A stretch of 64,000 bases of DNA from Tragulus kanchil (taxonomy: Eukaryota; Chordata; Mammalia; Artiodactyla; Tragulidae): assembly GCA_022376925.1 (NCBI GenBank), contig JAIOJX010000032.1:173563979-173627978 (forward strand), written 5' to 3'. The notes under the pieces are model-generated. The model saw nothing but the letters and a program-made list of their open reading frames with translations, had not been told where the DNA came from and ran no database searches. Positions 55,400 to 64,000 of this stretch are shown here, one piece after another. The first letter of the stretch is position 1; each line of letters begins with the position of its first letter. The position numbers were made by a program, and so were the translations under genes.

Positions 55400-55844
55400 G
55401 GCGGGGGCGGGGCGAATCGCCGCGGGGTATGCAGGGCTTACTGAGTGTGCGGGACGTGAGGGCACGCCAGATCGAGCCCCGGCCCCTTTCCGCGGAATCG
55501 CTGAGTCTCAGCCGCCCGGGAAGCCTCGGCTTCTGTTCACCAGCACCGGGCGTCCGTTTAATCCGACCCCCGCCCCCGCGGCCCGACCCCTGCCCCAGGC
55601 CGGCGGGCGCTCCTCACCGGCGGGTCCGTGTGGGCAGGGGCGGCAGGAGAGCGGGTGGCGTAGCGGACAGGCGCTCAGCCGCGATGGGGCTTCCGTGGAA
55701 CCGAGAAAACGGGCGTCCCCGCCCAGCCTGGGGTCCCGGAACCCTCCGCGCTAACAGGCCCATCTTCCAGGCGAGGTAACTGAGGCCGCAAGGGCCCGGG
55801 GCACCCACCTCGGCGCCACGCGAGGCCACGCCCCTTCGGGTGGC

Positions 55845-55912
55845 CCGTGCCCCGCCCCCGCCCCAGGCCCCGCCCCAGAGGCCCCGCCCTAGGCCCCGCC
55901 CCGAGCCCCGAA
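55845..55912. promoter_or_regulatory. GC-box (Sp/KLF) cluster upstream of DEGS2
   Basis: At least five CCCCGCCC-type boxes lie in about 65 bp ('tgccccgcccccgccccag', 'gccccgccccagaggcccc', 'taggccccgccccgag'), several in a short near-tandem unit 'ggccccgccc'. They sit 90-155 bp before the DEGS2 start codon. Confidence 0.75.
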
Positions 55913-56001
55913 TGGGTCCTCGCGCGGCGCGCCGCCGCAGGTGCAGCGAAGCGATCCCGGCGCAGCGGCAGAGCGCTCGGAGCCGTCCTCCCAGCCCCAG
56001 C

Positions 56002-56083
56002 ATGGGCAACAGCGCCGGCCGCAGCGACTTCGAGTGGGTCTACACCGACCAGCCTCACACGCAGCGGCGGAAGGAGATGCTCG
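56002..56083 (+). CDS. DEGS2: DEGS2 first coding exon (sphingolipid delta-4 desaturase / C4-monooxygenase), partial
   Basis: The exon encodes residues 1-27 plus one base of codon 28. The peptide starts MGNSAGRSDFEW and continues VYTDQPHTQRRKEML. The 'DFEWVYTDQPH...RR' block is the conserved N-terminus of the dihydroceramide desaturase family. 'GNSA.RSDFEW' fits DEGS2 rather than DEGS1, whose start differs. The family is an ER membrane di-iron fatty-acyl hydroxylase/desaturase that converts dihydroceramide to phytoceramide (C4-hydroxylation) or ceramide. None of the histidine boxes is here, because they lie in later exons. Gly-2 is a possible N-myristoylation site. The ATG has A at -3 and G at +4. 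The exon ends 'atgctcg' with donor 'gtgagcg' at 56084, phase 1, as expected before an Ala codon. The exon is single-copy; duplication L starts about 470 bp downstream. Confidence 0.93.
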
Positions 56084-56725
56084 GTGAGCGCGAGCCCCCG
56101 CTGGGGACAGCCCTGGGGCCCCTTGGTGTCCCGGCCAGCCACAGCCCGGGGGTCGCTCCTGCGCGGCCCAGATGCCCAGCAGGTCTTCGCCTTTGTCTCT
56201 GCTTCGGAGAGGAGGGTAGGGGCGCCACTCCCGGTCTCTCAGAGCCCCCGGCCCAGGGTTCCCAGCTCTGGTCTGGAACTTCCATCGCGTCTCTGCCTCT
56301 GTCCTGGCATCTAGGATCCGAGGACCCGAGCCCAGACCCGTGCGTCCGGGGAGCGTGTCTTGGTGGGACGGGAGCCCCTCCCGGGCCGGGACCGGGGCTC
56401 GAACTCCCGGAACTTGTGGCAGCGCACAGGTCGGCCCCAGGGACTGTCTGCGTGCGGGATGGGCCGCCCCCGCCCGCGGAGGCAGCTGCGTGGCCACCTG
56501 TCTTCCGCCGCCCCGCGGGCGCCTCGGTGCGCAGAGCACGCGGGTCCCGGAGGCCCCGCCGAGAGGCCGCCAGGCCGAGCCCCGGTCCCGGAGTTCAGGG
56601 CAGAATGAGCGCCTGGAAGGAAGCAAAGCTGAAGGAGAGACAACTTTAAAAAGAAAAAGATTGTACCAGAGTTTCTGCTTTTATTATTTAGCCCAGTACA
56701 CAGCGGCCCCTCTCTGTTGTTTAAT

Positions 56726-57350
56726 GTCAGAGGAAGTCATTTTTACTTACAAGTTCGCCCATCCTGTGGGTTCCCCCATCCGGAGGGTTCCATGCATTTC
56801 TCAGGAGGACGCAGAAGGTACAGCCCTTTACCTGCGGTTAGGGGTTAAACCTCCAGACGAGCTTTTAAGAGGTGCCACCAAGTCGTATTTGCAGCGCCAC
56901 AACGGCTTCCAGCACGTAAATACGGTCCCTCTCCCCCCACTCGGTCGCCATTTCCCCACACCCTCGCCAGTACCTGGGGTTGGCACACTTCTTCAATCTT
57001 TGCCAAAAGATCGACAAAACAGGTTGACAAAACAATACCATTTCATTATGATTTTAATTTTTAATTTGACGATTGCTTTCAGTGTGTAATTGCCCACTTA
57101 AATTTTTCTCTCTTGGGTTGGTGTTTTGCTTGTTGGTTGTTAGTGCTCTTTGCATCGAGGCTTTTAACCCTTAGTTTTTACAATACATTGCAAATCTTTC
57201 CCCCTTGATAATCACAGAAGCTTTTTTAAAAATGCGTTTGAATAGACTTTCTTTCTTTCTTTAGAATTTTCCCTTTGGTGTCTTCCTCCTCCACCCCAAG
57301 ACTAGAAAGTGTTTGTCCTATTTCTTTTAAACCTTTCAGACACCAGATGT
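56726..57350 (-). mobile_element. Probable old L1-derived sequence (also at 57833-58458)
   Basis: 'ccccacaccctcgccagtac', 'atttcattatgattttaatt' and 'tttgacgattgctttcagtg' resemble antisense mammalian L1. A 121-codon open frame (56726-57089) runs through it. It is repeated with the duplication and has no family similarity, so it is not called as a gene. Confidence 0.4.
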
Positions 57351-57475
57351 GTTTAGTGCTTAGTGCATGATTGTGCCCTGGTGTTGCTGGGATTCAGGGC
57401 CTGGAGTGCCCGGGTGGGTCTGCAGGGTCTGCGGTTTTCGCCGGAGAGGTGAGCGCGAACCGGCACAGCGTGGCC

Positions 57476-57490
57476 TCAGCATGGCGGCAT
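57476..57490 (-). promoter_or_regulatory. YY1-like motif in DEGS2 intron 1 (also at 58584-58598)
   Basis: 'ctcagcatggcggcat' contains ATGGCGGC, the classical YY1 core. It lies in a CpG-rich stretch (57410-57520) that also offers an ATG and a 'cgcag|gtgg' donor. Motif only; no occupancy can be inferred. Confidence 0.35.
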
Positions 57491-58980
57491 CATCCCTGCG
57501 CCTGCTAACTTCCCGCAGGTGGCTCAGAGGGCCCTTGGTGATCATCTGGTCCTGCAGGGCTGTGTTTTCTGCCCCTCCCCTCCAGGACTCACTGGGCCCT
57601 CGGCCCCAGGTGGAGAAGGCTAGGGATGTACCCTGGCCCACAGAGCTGCCTGGAGAGATCCAGACCCGCCGAGAGGCCGCCAGGCCGAGCCCGGTCCCGG
57701 AGTTCAGGGCAGAATGAGCGCCTGGAAGGAAGCAAAGCTGAAGGAGAGACAACTTTAAAAAGAAAAGATTGTACCAGAGTTTCTGCTTTTATTATTTAGC
57801 CCAGTACACAGCGGCCCTCTCTGTTGTTTAATGTCAGAGGAAGTCATTTTTACTTACAAGTTCGCCCATCCTGTGGGTTCCCCCATCCGGAGGGTTCCAT
57901 GCATTTCTCAGGAGGACGCAGAAGGTACAGCCCTTTACCTGCGGTTAGGGGTTAAACCTCCAGACGAGCTTTTAAGAGGTGCCACCAAGTCGTATTTGCA
58001 GCGCCACAACGGCTTCCAGCACGTAAATACGGTCCCTCTCCCCCCACTCGGTCGCCATTTCCCCACACCCTCGCCAGTACCTGGGGTTGGCACACTTCTT
58101 CAATCTTTGCCAAAAGATCGACAAAACAGGTTGACAAAACAATACCATTTCATTATGATTTTAATTTTTAATTTGACGATTGCTTTCAGTGTGTAATTGC
58201 CCACTTAAATTTTTCTCTCTTGGGTTGGTGTTTTGCTTGTTGGTTGTTAGTGCTCTTTGCATCGAGGCTTTTAACCCTTAGTTTTTACAATACATTGCAA
58301 ATCTTTCCCCCTTGATAATCACAGAAGCTTTTTTAAAAATGCGTTTGAATAGACTTTCTTTCTTTCTTTAGAATTTTCCCTTTGGTGTCTTCCTCCTCCA
58401 CCCCAAGACTAGAAAGTGTTTGTCCTATTTCTTTTAAACCTTTCAGACACCAGATGTGTTTAGTGCTTAGTGCATGATTGTGCCCTGGTGTTGCTGGGAT
58501 TCAGGGCCTGGAGTGCCCCGGGTGGGTCTGCAGGGTCTGCGGTTTTCGCCGGAGAGGTGAGCGCGAACCGGCACAGCGTGGCCTCAGCATGGCGGCATCA
58601 TCCCTGCGCCTGCTAACTTCCCGCAGGTGGCTCAGAGGGCCCTTGGTGATCATCTGGTCCTGCAGGGCTGTGTTTCCTGCCCCTCCCCTCCAGGACTCAC
58701 TGGGCCCTCGGCCCCAGGTGGAGAAGGCTAGGGATGTACCCTGGCCCACAGAGCTGCCTGGAGAGATCCAGACCCTCTGGCCTGCAGCCTTGCTTCCCCG
58801 GTCTGCTTAGCGGGCACAGTCGTCCTTTCTGGCAGAGTGGGTGTGAGGATAAGAGGCGACCCTGGCCGAGAAGGTGCTCCAGGGTGGTGCCCCGCACGCC
58901 AGGACATGGAGAAGGGCCCTCTCTGAGGAGGGAAGCCGCCGGTCCCGGAACCAGCCCAGGAAGCATCCTGGACGGGATGG

Positions 58981-59024
58981 CTGGGAAGCGCGGAGGGAGG
59001 CGGGCCGCGCGGAGGGAGGCGGGC
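58981..59024. repeat. Short internal tandem repeat (also at 59990-60033)
   Basis: 'gcggagggaggcgggccgc' occurs twice in a row with 17-18 bp spacing. It is a small native repeat inside duplication M. Confidence 0.8.
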
Positions 59025-59660
59025 CGCCTGCGCTCTCCAGGCCGCCTCTTCAGGGAACTTTGCACGTTCCCACTCGCCACTGGCTGCTGTGGATTCCTCC
59101 CTACGCATCCGGTTTTGAGCCAGCGGATCTGGACCGTGTCTTCCTGCCTTCCTCCCAAGCGCTGGGCTTGCTGTTCCTCACCTGAGCGTTGCACTGAGTC
59201 CTGCCTGTCCGCCCCGCTGGCTCAAGCCCAGCTCATTCTTCTTCCTGGACTGGGGGAGGGGGCTCCGGGGGGATTCCCCTGCTCGGCTCCAGCCCCTCAG
59301 GTCCTGGTCTCTCTGGGGCAGGTTTCCAGGTTTAGACCTTGATTGTGAGCTGATCTCGCCAGGACCACACCCACTGGCCAGCCACGTGACTCTGGGCGGG
59401 TCAGTGAGCAGGTGAGAACCTTGAGGTTTGATGAGTTACAGGGGTTAATTGTGGAGCTCGCTTTGTGGAGCTCTTGTGCAGGTGAAGTGAGGTGGTGTTC
59501 AGTGCTTCGCCGGCCACTCAGCCAGGGCAGGCTGCTCTTTGCAGAAAGGTTCATGTTTCCCCAAGGATGGCGCAGGGAGGGCTCTTTCACCTCTGTTTTC
59601 TTGACTCTCGTGCTGTTGCCGGCTGGAGAAACCCCGTGTGTCACTGTTGGCCTCTCTTTG

Positions 59661-59745
59661 CGTAGGAGGCCCCAGAGAGGGACTCAGAGAGGAGAAGTGA
59701 CTTGCTCAAGGCCACAGAGACCAAGTCGGTGTCCAGGCAGGGATG
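59661..59745 (-). mobile_element. MIR fragment (also at about 60675-60755 and 61772-61852)
   Basis: 'agagaggagaagtgacttgc', 'tcaaggccacagagaccaag' is the inverted MIR core. It occurs three times because duplications M and N overlap. Confidence 0.65.
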
Positions 59746-60469
59746 TACCCTGGCCCACAGAGCTGCCTGGAGAGATCCAGACCCTCTGGCCTGCAGCCTT
59801 GCTTCCCCGGTCTGCTTAGCGGGCACAGTCGTCCTTTCTGGCAGAGTGGGTGTGAGGATAAGAGGCGACCCTGGCCGAGAAGGTGCTCCAGGGTGGTGCC
59901 CCGCACGCCAGGACATGGAGAAGGGCCCTCTCTGAGGAGGGAAGCCGCCGGTCCCGGAACCAGCCCAGGAAGCATCCTGGACGGGATGGCTGGGAAGCGC
60001 GGAGGGAGGCGGGCCGCGCGGAGGGAGGCGGGCCGCCTGCGCTCTCCAGGCCGCCTCTTCAGGGAACTTTGCACGTTCCCACTCGCCACTGGCTGCTGTG
60101 GATTCCTCCCTACGCATCCGGTTTTGAGCCAGCGGATCTGGACCGTGTCTTCCTGCCTTCCTCCCAAGCGCTGGGCTTGCTGTTCCTCACCTGAGCGTTG
60201 CACTGAGTCCTGCCTGTCCGCCCCGCTGGCTCAAGCCCAGCTCATTCTTCTTCCTGGACTGGGGGAGGGGGCTCCGGGGGGATTCCCCTGCTCGGCTCCA
60301 GCCCCTCAGGTCCTGGTCTCTCTGGGGCAGGTTTCCAGGTTTAGACCTTGATTGTGAGCTGATCTCGCCAGGACCACACCCACTGGCCAGCCACGTGACT
60401 CTGGGCGGGTCAGTGAGCAGGTGAGAACCTTGAGGTTTGATGAGTTACAGGGGTTAATTGTGGAGCTCG

Positions 60470-62664
60470 CTTTGTGGAGCTCTTGTGCAGGTGAAGTGAG
60501 GTGGTGTTCAGTGCTTCGCCGGCCACTCAGCCAGGGCAGGCTGCTCTTTGCAGAAAGGTTCATGTTTCCCCAAGGATGGCGCAGGGAGGGCTCTTTCACC
60601 TCTGTTTTCTTGACTCTCGTGCTGTTGCCGGCTGGAGAGAAACCCCGTGTGTCACTGTTGGCCTCTCTTTGCGTAGGAGGCCCCAGAGAGGGACTCAGAG
60701 AGGAGAAGTGACTTGCTCAAGGCCACAGAGACCAAGTCGGTGTCCAGGCAGGGATGTGCTCCAGGTCCCGTGCGCCGGCCGCCCTGGTCCACGCGAGCCT
60801 CCCCGGGGGCCCCTGGATGTTCAGGAAAGAGCCAGGTCTTAGAGTCGTGCTTCCGCGCTGCGTCGGTTCAGCCGTGTCCGACTCTGTGGACCCCATGGAC
60901 TGCAGCCCGTCAGGCTCCTCTGTCCACGGCGTTATCCAGGCAGGAGCACTGGGGTGGTGGGGGGTGGCGTGGTGTGGCCGGGCCTTCCTTCCTGGGATCT
61001 TCCCAACTCAGGGAACCTGCGTCCCTTGAGTGGGCAGGCGGGTTCTTTACCACTCGCGCCACCTGGGAAGCCCGGTCTGGGAGTCAGAGCCCAGGAAGTC
61101 GTCGTGTAGAGCCAGTGGCAGTGCTCTTTGGTCAGGACCAAAGTCCGCCTCCAGGTCCTGCCTGGATGGAGACCAGCCTCCCCGTCAGGGCTGAGGCTCC
61201 CTGGGCTGCCAGGGCGGGCGCAGAGCCGGCGAGGCCAGGTCCCCTCGGAGATCAGAGCCCAAGCCAGGCACGCCCAGAGAAGTAAGAAGCTGGGTTTGAA
61301 TTTGTCTTTTCAAAAGCAAACTGCTTTGTTTTGTGTTTTGCTTATGAAAGGGCACACACATAGTGAAAAACATCAAATAATCAAAATATGATCAAAGGGA
61401 AACAAGGAAGTAAGCCTCCGGCAATTGTTGGATTATTTGCTTAGGAAAAGCCCTGGCTGGGGCTCTCTCAGTGGCAGATGCCGAAGTTCAGAGCAGAACT
61501 GGGTGACACTCTGCAGCGAATTCATGGAGACTGCTCACCACGGGAACGGAGGGCAGGCTGGCCGTACTTTGTGGAGCTCTTGTGCAGGTGAAGTGAGGTG
61601 GTGTTCAGTGCTTCGCCGGCCACTCAGCCAGGGCAGGCTGCTCTTTGCAGAAAGGTTCATGTTTCCCCAAGGATGGCGCAGGGAGGGCTCTTTCACCTCT
61701 GTTTTCTTGACTCTCGTGCTGTTGCCGGCTGGAGAGAAACCCCGTGTGTCACTGTTGGCCTCTCTTTGCGTAGGAGGCCCCAGAGAGGGACTCAGAGAGG
61801 AGAAGTGACTTGCTCAAGGCCACAGAGACCAAGTCGGTGTCCAGGCAGGGATGTGCTCCAGGTCCCGTGCGCCGGCCGCCCTGGTCCACGCGAGCCTCCC
61901 CGGGGGCCCCTGGATGTTCAGGAAAGAGCCAGGTCTTAGAGTCGTGCTTCCGCGCTGCGTCGGTTCAGCCGTGTCCGACTCTGTGGACCCCATGGACTGC
62001 AGCCCGTCAGGCTCCTCTGTCCACGGCGTTATCCAGGCAGGAGCACTGGGGTGGTGGGGGGTGGCGTGGTGTGGCCGGGCCTTCCTTCCTGGGATCTTCC
62101 CAACTCAGGGAACCTGCGTCCCTTGAGTGGGCAGGCGGGTTCTTTACCACTCGCGCCACCTGGGAAGCCCGGTCTGGGAGTCAGAGCCCAGGAAGTCGTC
62201 GTGTAGAGCCAGTGGCAGTGCTCTTTGGTCAGGACCAAAGTCCGCCTCCAGGTCCTGCCTGGATGGAGACCAGCCTCCCCGTCAGGGCTGAGGCTCCCTG
62301 GGCTGCCAGGGCGGGCGCAGAGCCGGCGAGGCCAGGTCCCCTCGGAGATCAGAGCCCAAGCCAGGCACGCCCAGAGAAGTAAGAAGCTGGGTTTGAATTT
62401 GTCTTTTCAAAAGCAAACTGCTTTGTTTTTGTGTTTTGCTTATGAAAGGGCACACACATAGTGAAAAACATCAAATAATCAAAATATGATCAAAGGGAAA
62501 CAAGGAAGTAAGCCTCCGGCAATTGTTGGATTATTTGCTTAGGAAAAGCCCTGGCTGGGGCTCTCTCAGTGGCAGATGCCGAAGTTCAGAGCAGAACTGG
62601 GTGACACTCTGCAGCGAATTCATGGAGACTGCTCACCACGGGAACGGAGGGCAGGCTGGCCGTA
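60470..62664. repeat. Tandem duplication N (1,097 bp x2), chained to M
   Basis: 60470-61566 recurs as 61567-62664. The difference seen is 'tttgttttgtg'/'tttgtttttgtg'. There is little or no junction microhomology ('gccgta|ctttgtgg'). The first 280 bp also occur in copy 1 of M at 59461-59739. Confidence 0.95.
60850..61072 (-). mobile_element. Bov-tA SINE (also at 61947-62169)
   Basis: 'gttcagccgtgtccgactct', 'ctcctctgtccacggcgtta', 'cgcgccacctgggaagccc'. Confidence 0.9.
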
Positions 62665-63059
62665 GGGCCCTTCTCTCTGCCCCTGGTCCAGGCCGATCAG
62701 CCTTCTCTTTGCCCACCAGGTGGGCTGCGGCCTGCGGCCACCCAGCTCCGAGATCCCACAGAAGAAACGGGCCTCCCTCCTGTTCTGCCCTGAGTGGCGT
62801 GTTCCCCTCTTGAGCCAGCTGGCTTCTGGTCGGAGCTGTAGTCCTCTGATTGGCCCGTGGGCAGGGACTGGGATGATGGGCCAGTTGGGCAGCATCCTGT
62901 CCTAAGGACAGAGAGAAGCAGCCCGCCGAGAAGCAGGTGCTGTGCTCTGAAGTTGGGTGGGGAGGGAGGGGGCTTGGGTGTGTGGCGGCACAAACCAAGG
63001 GTGATCCCCGGGGCCCTCTTGGACCCGACAGTGCCCTCCCTGGCTCGGATTCTCCAAGG
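62665..63059. other. Intronic single-copy sequence
   Basis: No exon-like open frame with splice sites, and no repeat recognised. Confidence 0.4.
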
Positions 63060-63189
63060 CAGTGGTCCCCGACCTGTTTGGCCCCAGGGACCAGTTTTGT
63101 GGAAGACAGGTTTTCCTTGGAACTGGGGTGGACCATGGTTTCAGGCTGATTCAAGCACATTGCATTTCTCCTGCACTCTAGTTCTGTCC

Positions 63190-63650
63190 CCTTGTAGCTC
63201 AGCTGATAAAGAATCTGCCTGCAAGGGCTTCCCCTGGTGGTCCAGTGGGTAAGGACACCGCCTTGCAGTGCAAGGGGCGCCGGTTCGATCCCTGGCCTGG
63301 GAAGATCCCACGTGCCGCGGAGCGGCTGGACCCATGTGTCCAATTACCGAGCCGGAGCTCTGGAGCGCATGCGCATAGAGCCAGTGCTCTGCGACGACAG
63401 AGACCACTGCGATGGGAGGCCCACAGGAGCCAAAGAACAGAGACGGATGAACATGGAGAAATGAAAGACCAGTGGAGGTGGCCCGCCCGCTTCCCTCCCT
63501 CCCCAACCCGACCCCCGCCCAAAATAAATAAATAAATCTTTAAAAAAAAAAAAAAAAAAGAATCTGCCTGCAATGCTGGAGATCCTGATTCAACTCCTGG
63601 GTCGGGAAGTTCCTCTGGAGAAGGGGTAGACCGCCCACTCCAGTCTTCTT
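63190..63650 (+). mobile_element. Bov-tA SINE split by a young SINE
   Basis: 'ccttgtagctcagctgataa', then interruption, then 'gcaatgctggagatcctgat', 'gggaagttcctctggagaag'. It inserted into the hAT relic. Confidence 0.85.
63208..63573 (+). mobile_element. Young SINE subfamily copy, full length, 17-bp TSD
   Basis: 'gggcttcccctggtggtcca', 'ggcgccggttcgatccctgg', C-rich 'tccctccctccccaacccga', (AAAT)n and poly(A). Flanked by 'aaagaatctgcctgcaa' at 63208-63224 and 63557-63573. Confidence 0.96.
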
Positions 63651-63651
63651 G

Positions 63652-63825
63652 GGCTTCCCTGGTGGCTCACATGGTAAAGAATCTGCCTGCCATGTGGGAG
63701 CCCTGTTCCCAGGGATTGGGTTGGGAACATCCCCTGGAGAAGGGAAAGGCTACCCTCTCCAGTCACCTCGCCTGGAGAATTCCATGGGCTGCAAAGAGTC
63801 AGATAGGACTGAGCGACTTCACTTT
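63652..63825 (+). mobile_element. Bov-tA SINE
   Basis: 'gggcttccctggtggctcac', 'gggaacatcccctggagaag', 'gcaaagagtcagataggact'. It lies next to the previous Bov-tA, inside the hAT relic. Confidence 0.9.
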
Positions 63826-64000
63826 ATTTCTATTATTGTTATAGCAGCTCCACTTCAGAGCATCAGGCATCAGCGCCTGAGGCTGCAGACCCCGGCTCCA
63901 TGGGTTTTTCTTCCTCAAATCTCTGCTCTGGTATCACACCCCCTGCTCTGCCCCCTGCTGTGCCCCCTGCCCTTTCTCCCTACTTTCCGCACTCTGGCCA

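Larger units (their letters stand above)
55400..56620 (+). promoter_or_regulatory. DEGS2: CpG-island promoter of DEGS2
   Basis: CpG density is very high from about 55400 through exon 1 and into the first part of intron 1. No TATA box was seen near the likely start, which is expected for a CpG-island promoter. Transcription probably starts within about 100 bp upstream of the ATG at 56002; the exact site is not visible from sequence. Confidence 0.8.
56555..58772. repeat. Tandem duplication L (1,110 bp x2)
   Basis: 56555-57664 recurs as 57665-58772. Differences are single-base homopolymer changes: 'gagccccgg'/'gagcccgg', 'aaaaagattg'/'aaaagattg', 'ggcccctc'/'ggccctc', 'gtgcccggg'/'gtgccccggg', and one T/C ('gtgttttctg'/'gtgtttcctg'). 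Junction microhomology 'ccc'. Confidence 0.95.
58731..60750. repeat. Tandem duplication M (1,009 bp x2), chained to L and N
   Basis: 58731-59739 recurs as 59740-60750. The difference seen is 'ggagaaaccc'/'ggagagaaaccc'. The junction shares 'gggatgt', the longest microhomology in the series. Copy 1 starts inside copy 2 of L. Confidence 0.95.
63060..63900 (+). mobile_element. hAT-type DNA transposon relic with nested SINEs
   Basis: The left end 'cagtggtccccgacctgttt' and the inverted right end ('gagccggggtctgcagcc' on the minus strand, 63879-63898) match as degenerate terminal repeats. Inner blocks 'ggtttcaggctgattcaagc' and 'cagagcatcaggcatcagcg' fit a MER1/Charlie-like non-autonomous element. 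No transposase. Confidence 0.6.
56084..64000 (+). other. DEGS2: DEGS2 intron 1 (5' part)
   Basis: No downstream DEGS2 exon (which would carry the His-box region) was found on the plus strand up to 64000, so the window ends inside intron 1. Its apparent length is inflated by about 3.2 kb through duplications L, M and N. Confidence 0.75.

Noticed and set aside
55840..56649. 269-codon open frame overlapping DEGS2 exon 1
   Set aside because: It starts in the GC-box array and runs through exon 1 and the intron. The recognised DEGS2 start at 56002 and the donor at 56084 explain the coding part; the rest is chance openness in CpG-rich DNA.
56726..57089. 121-codon frame beginning MSEEVIFTYKF, present twice
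   Set aside because: The second copy is only duplication L. The sequence resembles old antisense L1 and no family match is recognised.
1761..62664. CRISPR array or satellite DNA as an explanation of the repeats
   Set aside because: Units are about 1 kb, each differs in content from the next, and each occurs only twice (three times where chained). There are no short spacer-separated repeats.

Overview
The window is mammalian nuclear DNA from a ruminant. The evidence is the dense mixture of BovB (RTE) LINE fragments, Bov-tA and related tRNA-derived SINEs, and L1 3' ends, on an older layer of MIR, L2, L1M, mariner and hAT relics. It is almost entirely non-coding. There is no bacterial gene organisation, operon, CRISPR array or rRNA/tRNA gene. 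The exact species cannot be fixed from sequence alone.

One protein-coding gene is recognisable: the first coding exon of DEGS2 (sphingolipid delta-4 desaturase / C4-monooxygenase) at 56002-56083 on the plus strand. It has a good Kozak context, a consensus GT donor, and a CpG-island promoter with a run of GC boxes just upstream. Everything from 56084 to the end is read as DEGS2 intron 1; the next exon lies outside the window. In other mammals the 5' side of DEGS2 faces YY1 across a long intergenic interval, so 1-55 kb is probably that interval. It holds an orphan CpG island at about 26.5-27.2 kb, a second GC-rich block at 15.6-16.1 kb, and two CTCF-like motifs (44905-44919 and 27148-27162).

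The dominant structural oddity is a series of 14 direct tandem duplications. Thirteen have a spacing of 1,009-1,145 bp and one is 755 bp. They start near 1761, 4968, 9542, 11418, 16171, 18819, 21762, 24251, 29466, 44927, 52406, 56555, 58731 and 60470. Some are chained, so short pieces occur three times. Copies are nearly identical and differ mainly in homopolymer or short-repeat length. The edges ignore repeat boundaries and carry little microhomology or short noisy filler. About 15 kb of the 64 kb is redundant. Unresolved overlaps or gap-fill in the assembly are the most likely explanation, but the sequence alone cannot exclude real duplications.

The second notable signal is a recent expansion of one SINE subfamily, a tRNA-type head with a GC-rich tail. 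Fourteen non-redundant copies insert into Bov-tA, BovB, L1M and LTR sequences. Two loci are head-to-tail dimers, one of them inside a single target-site duplication.
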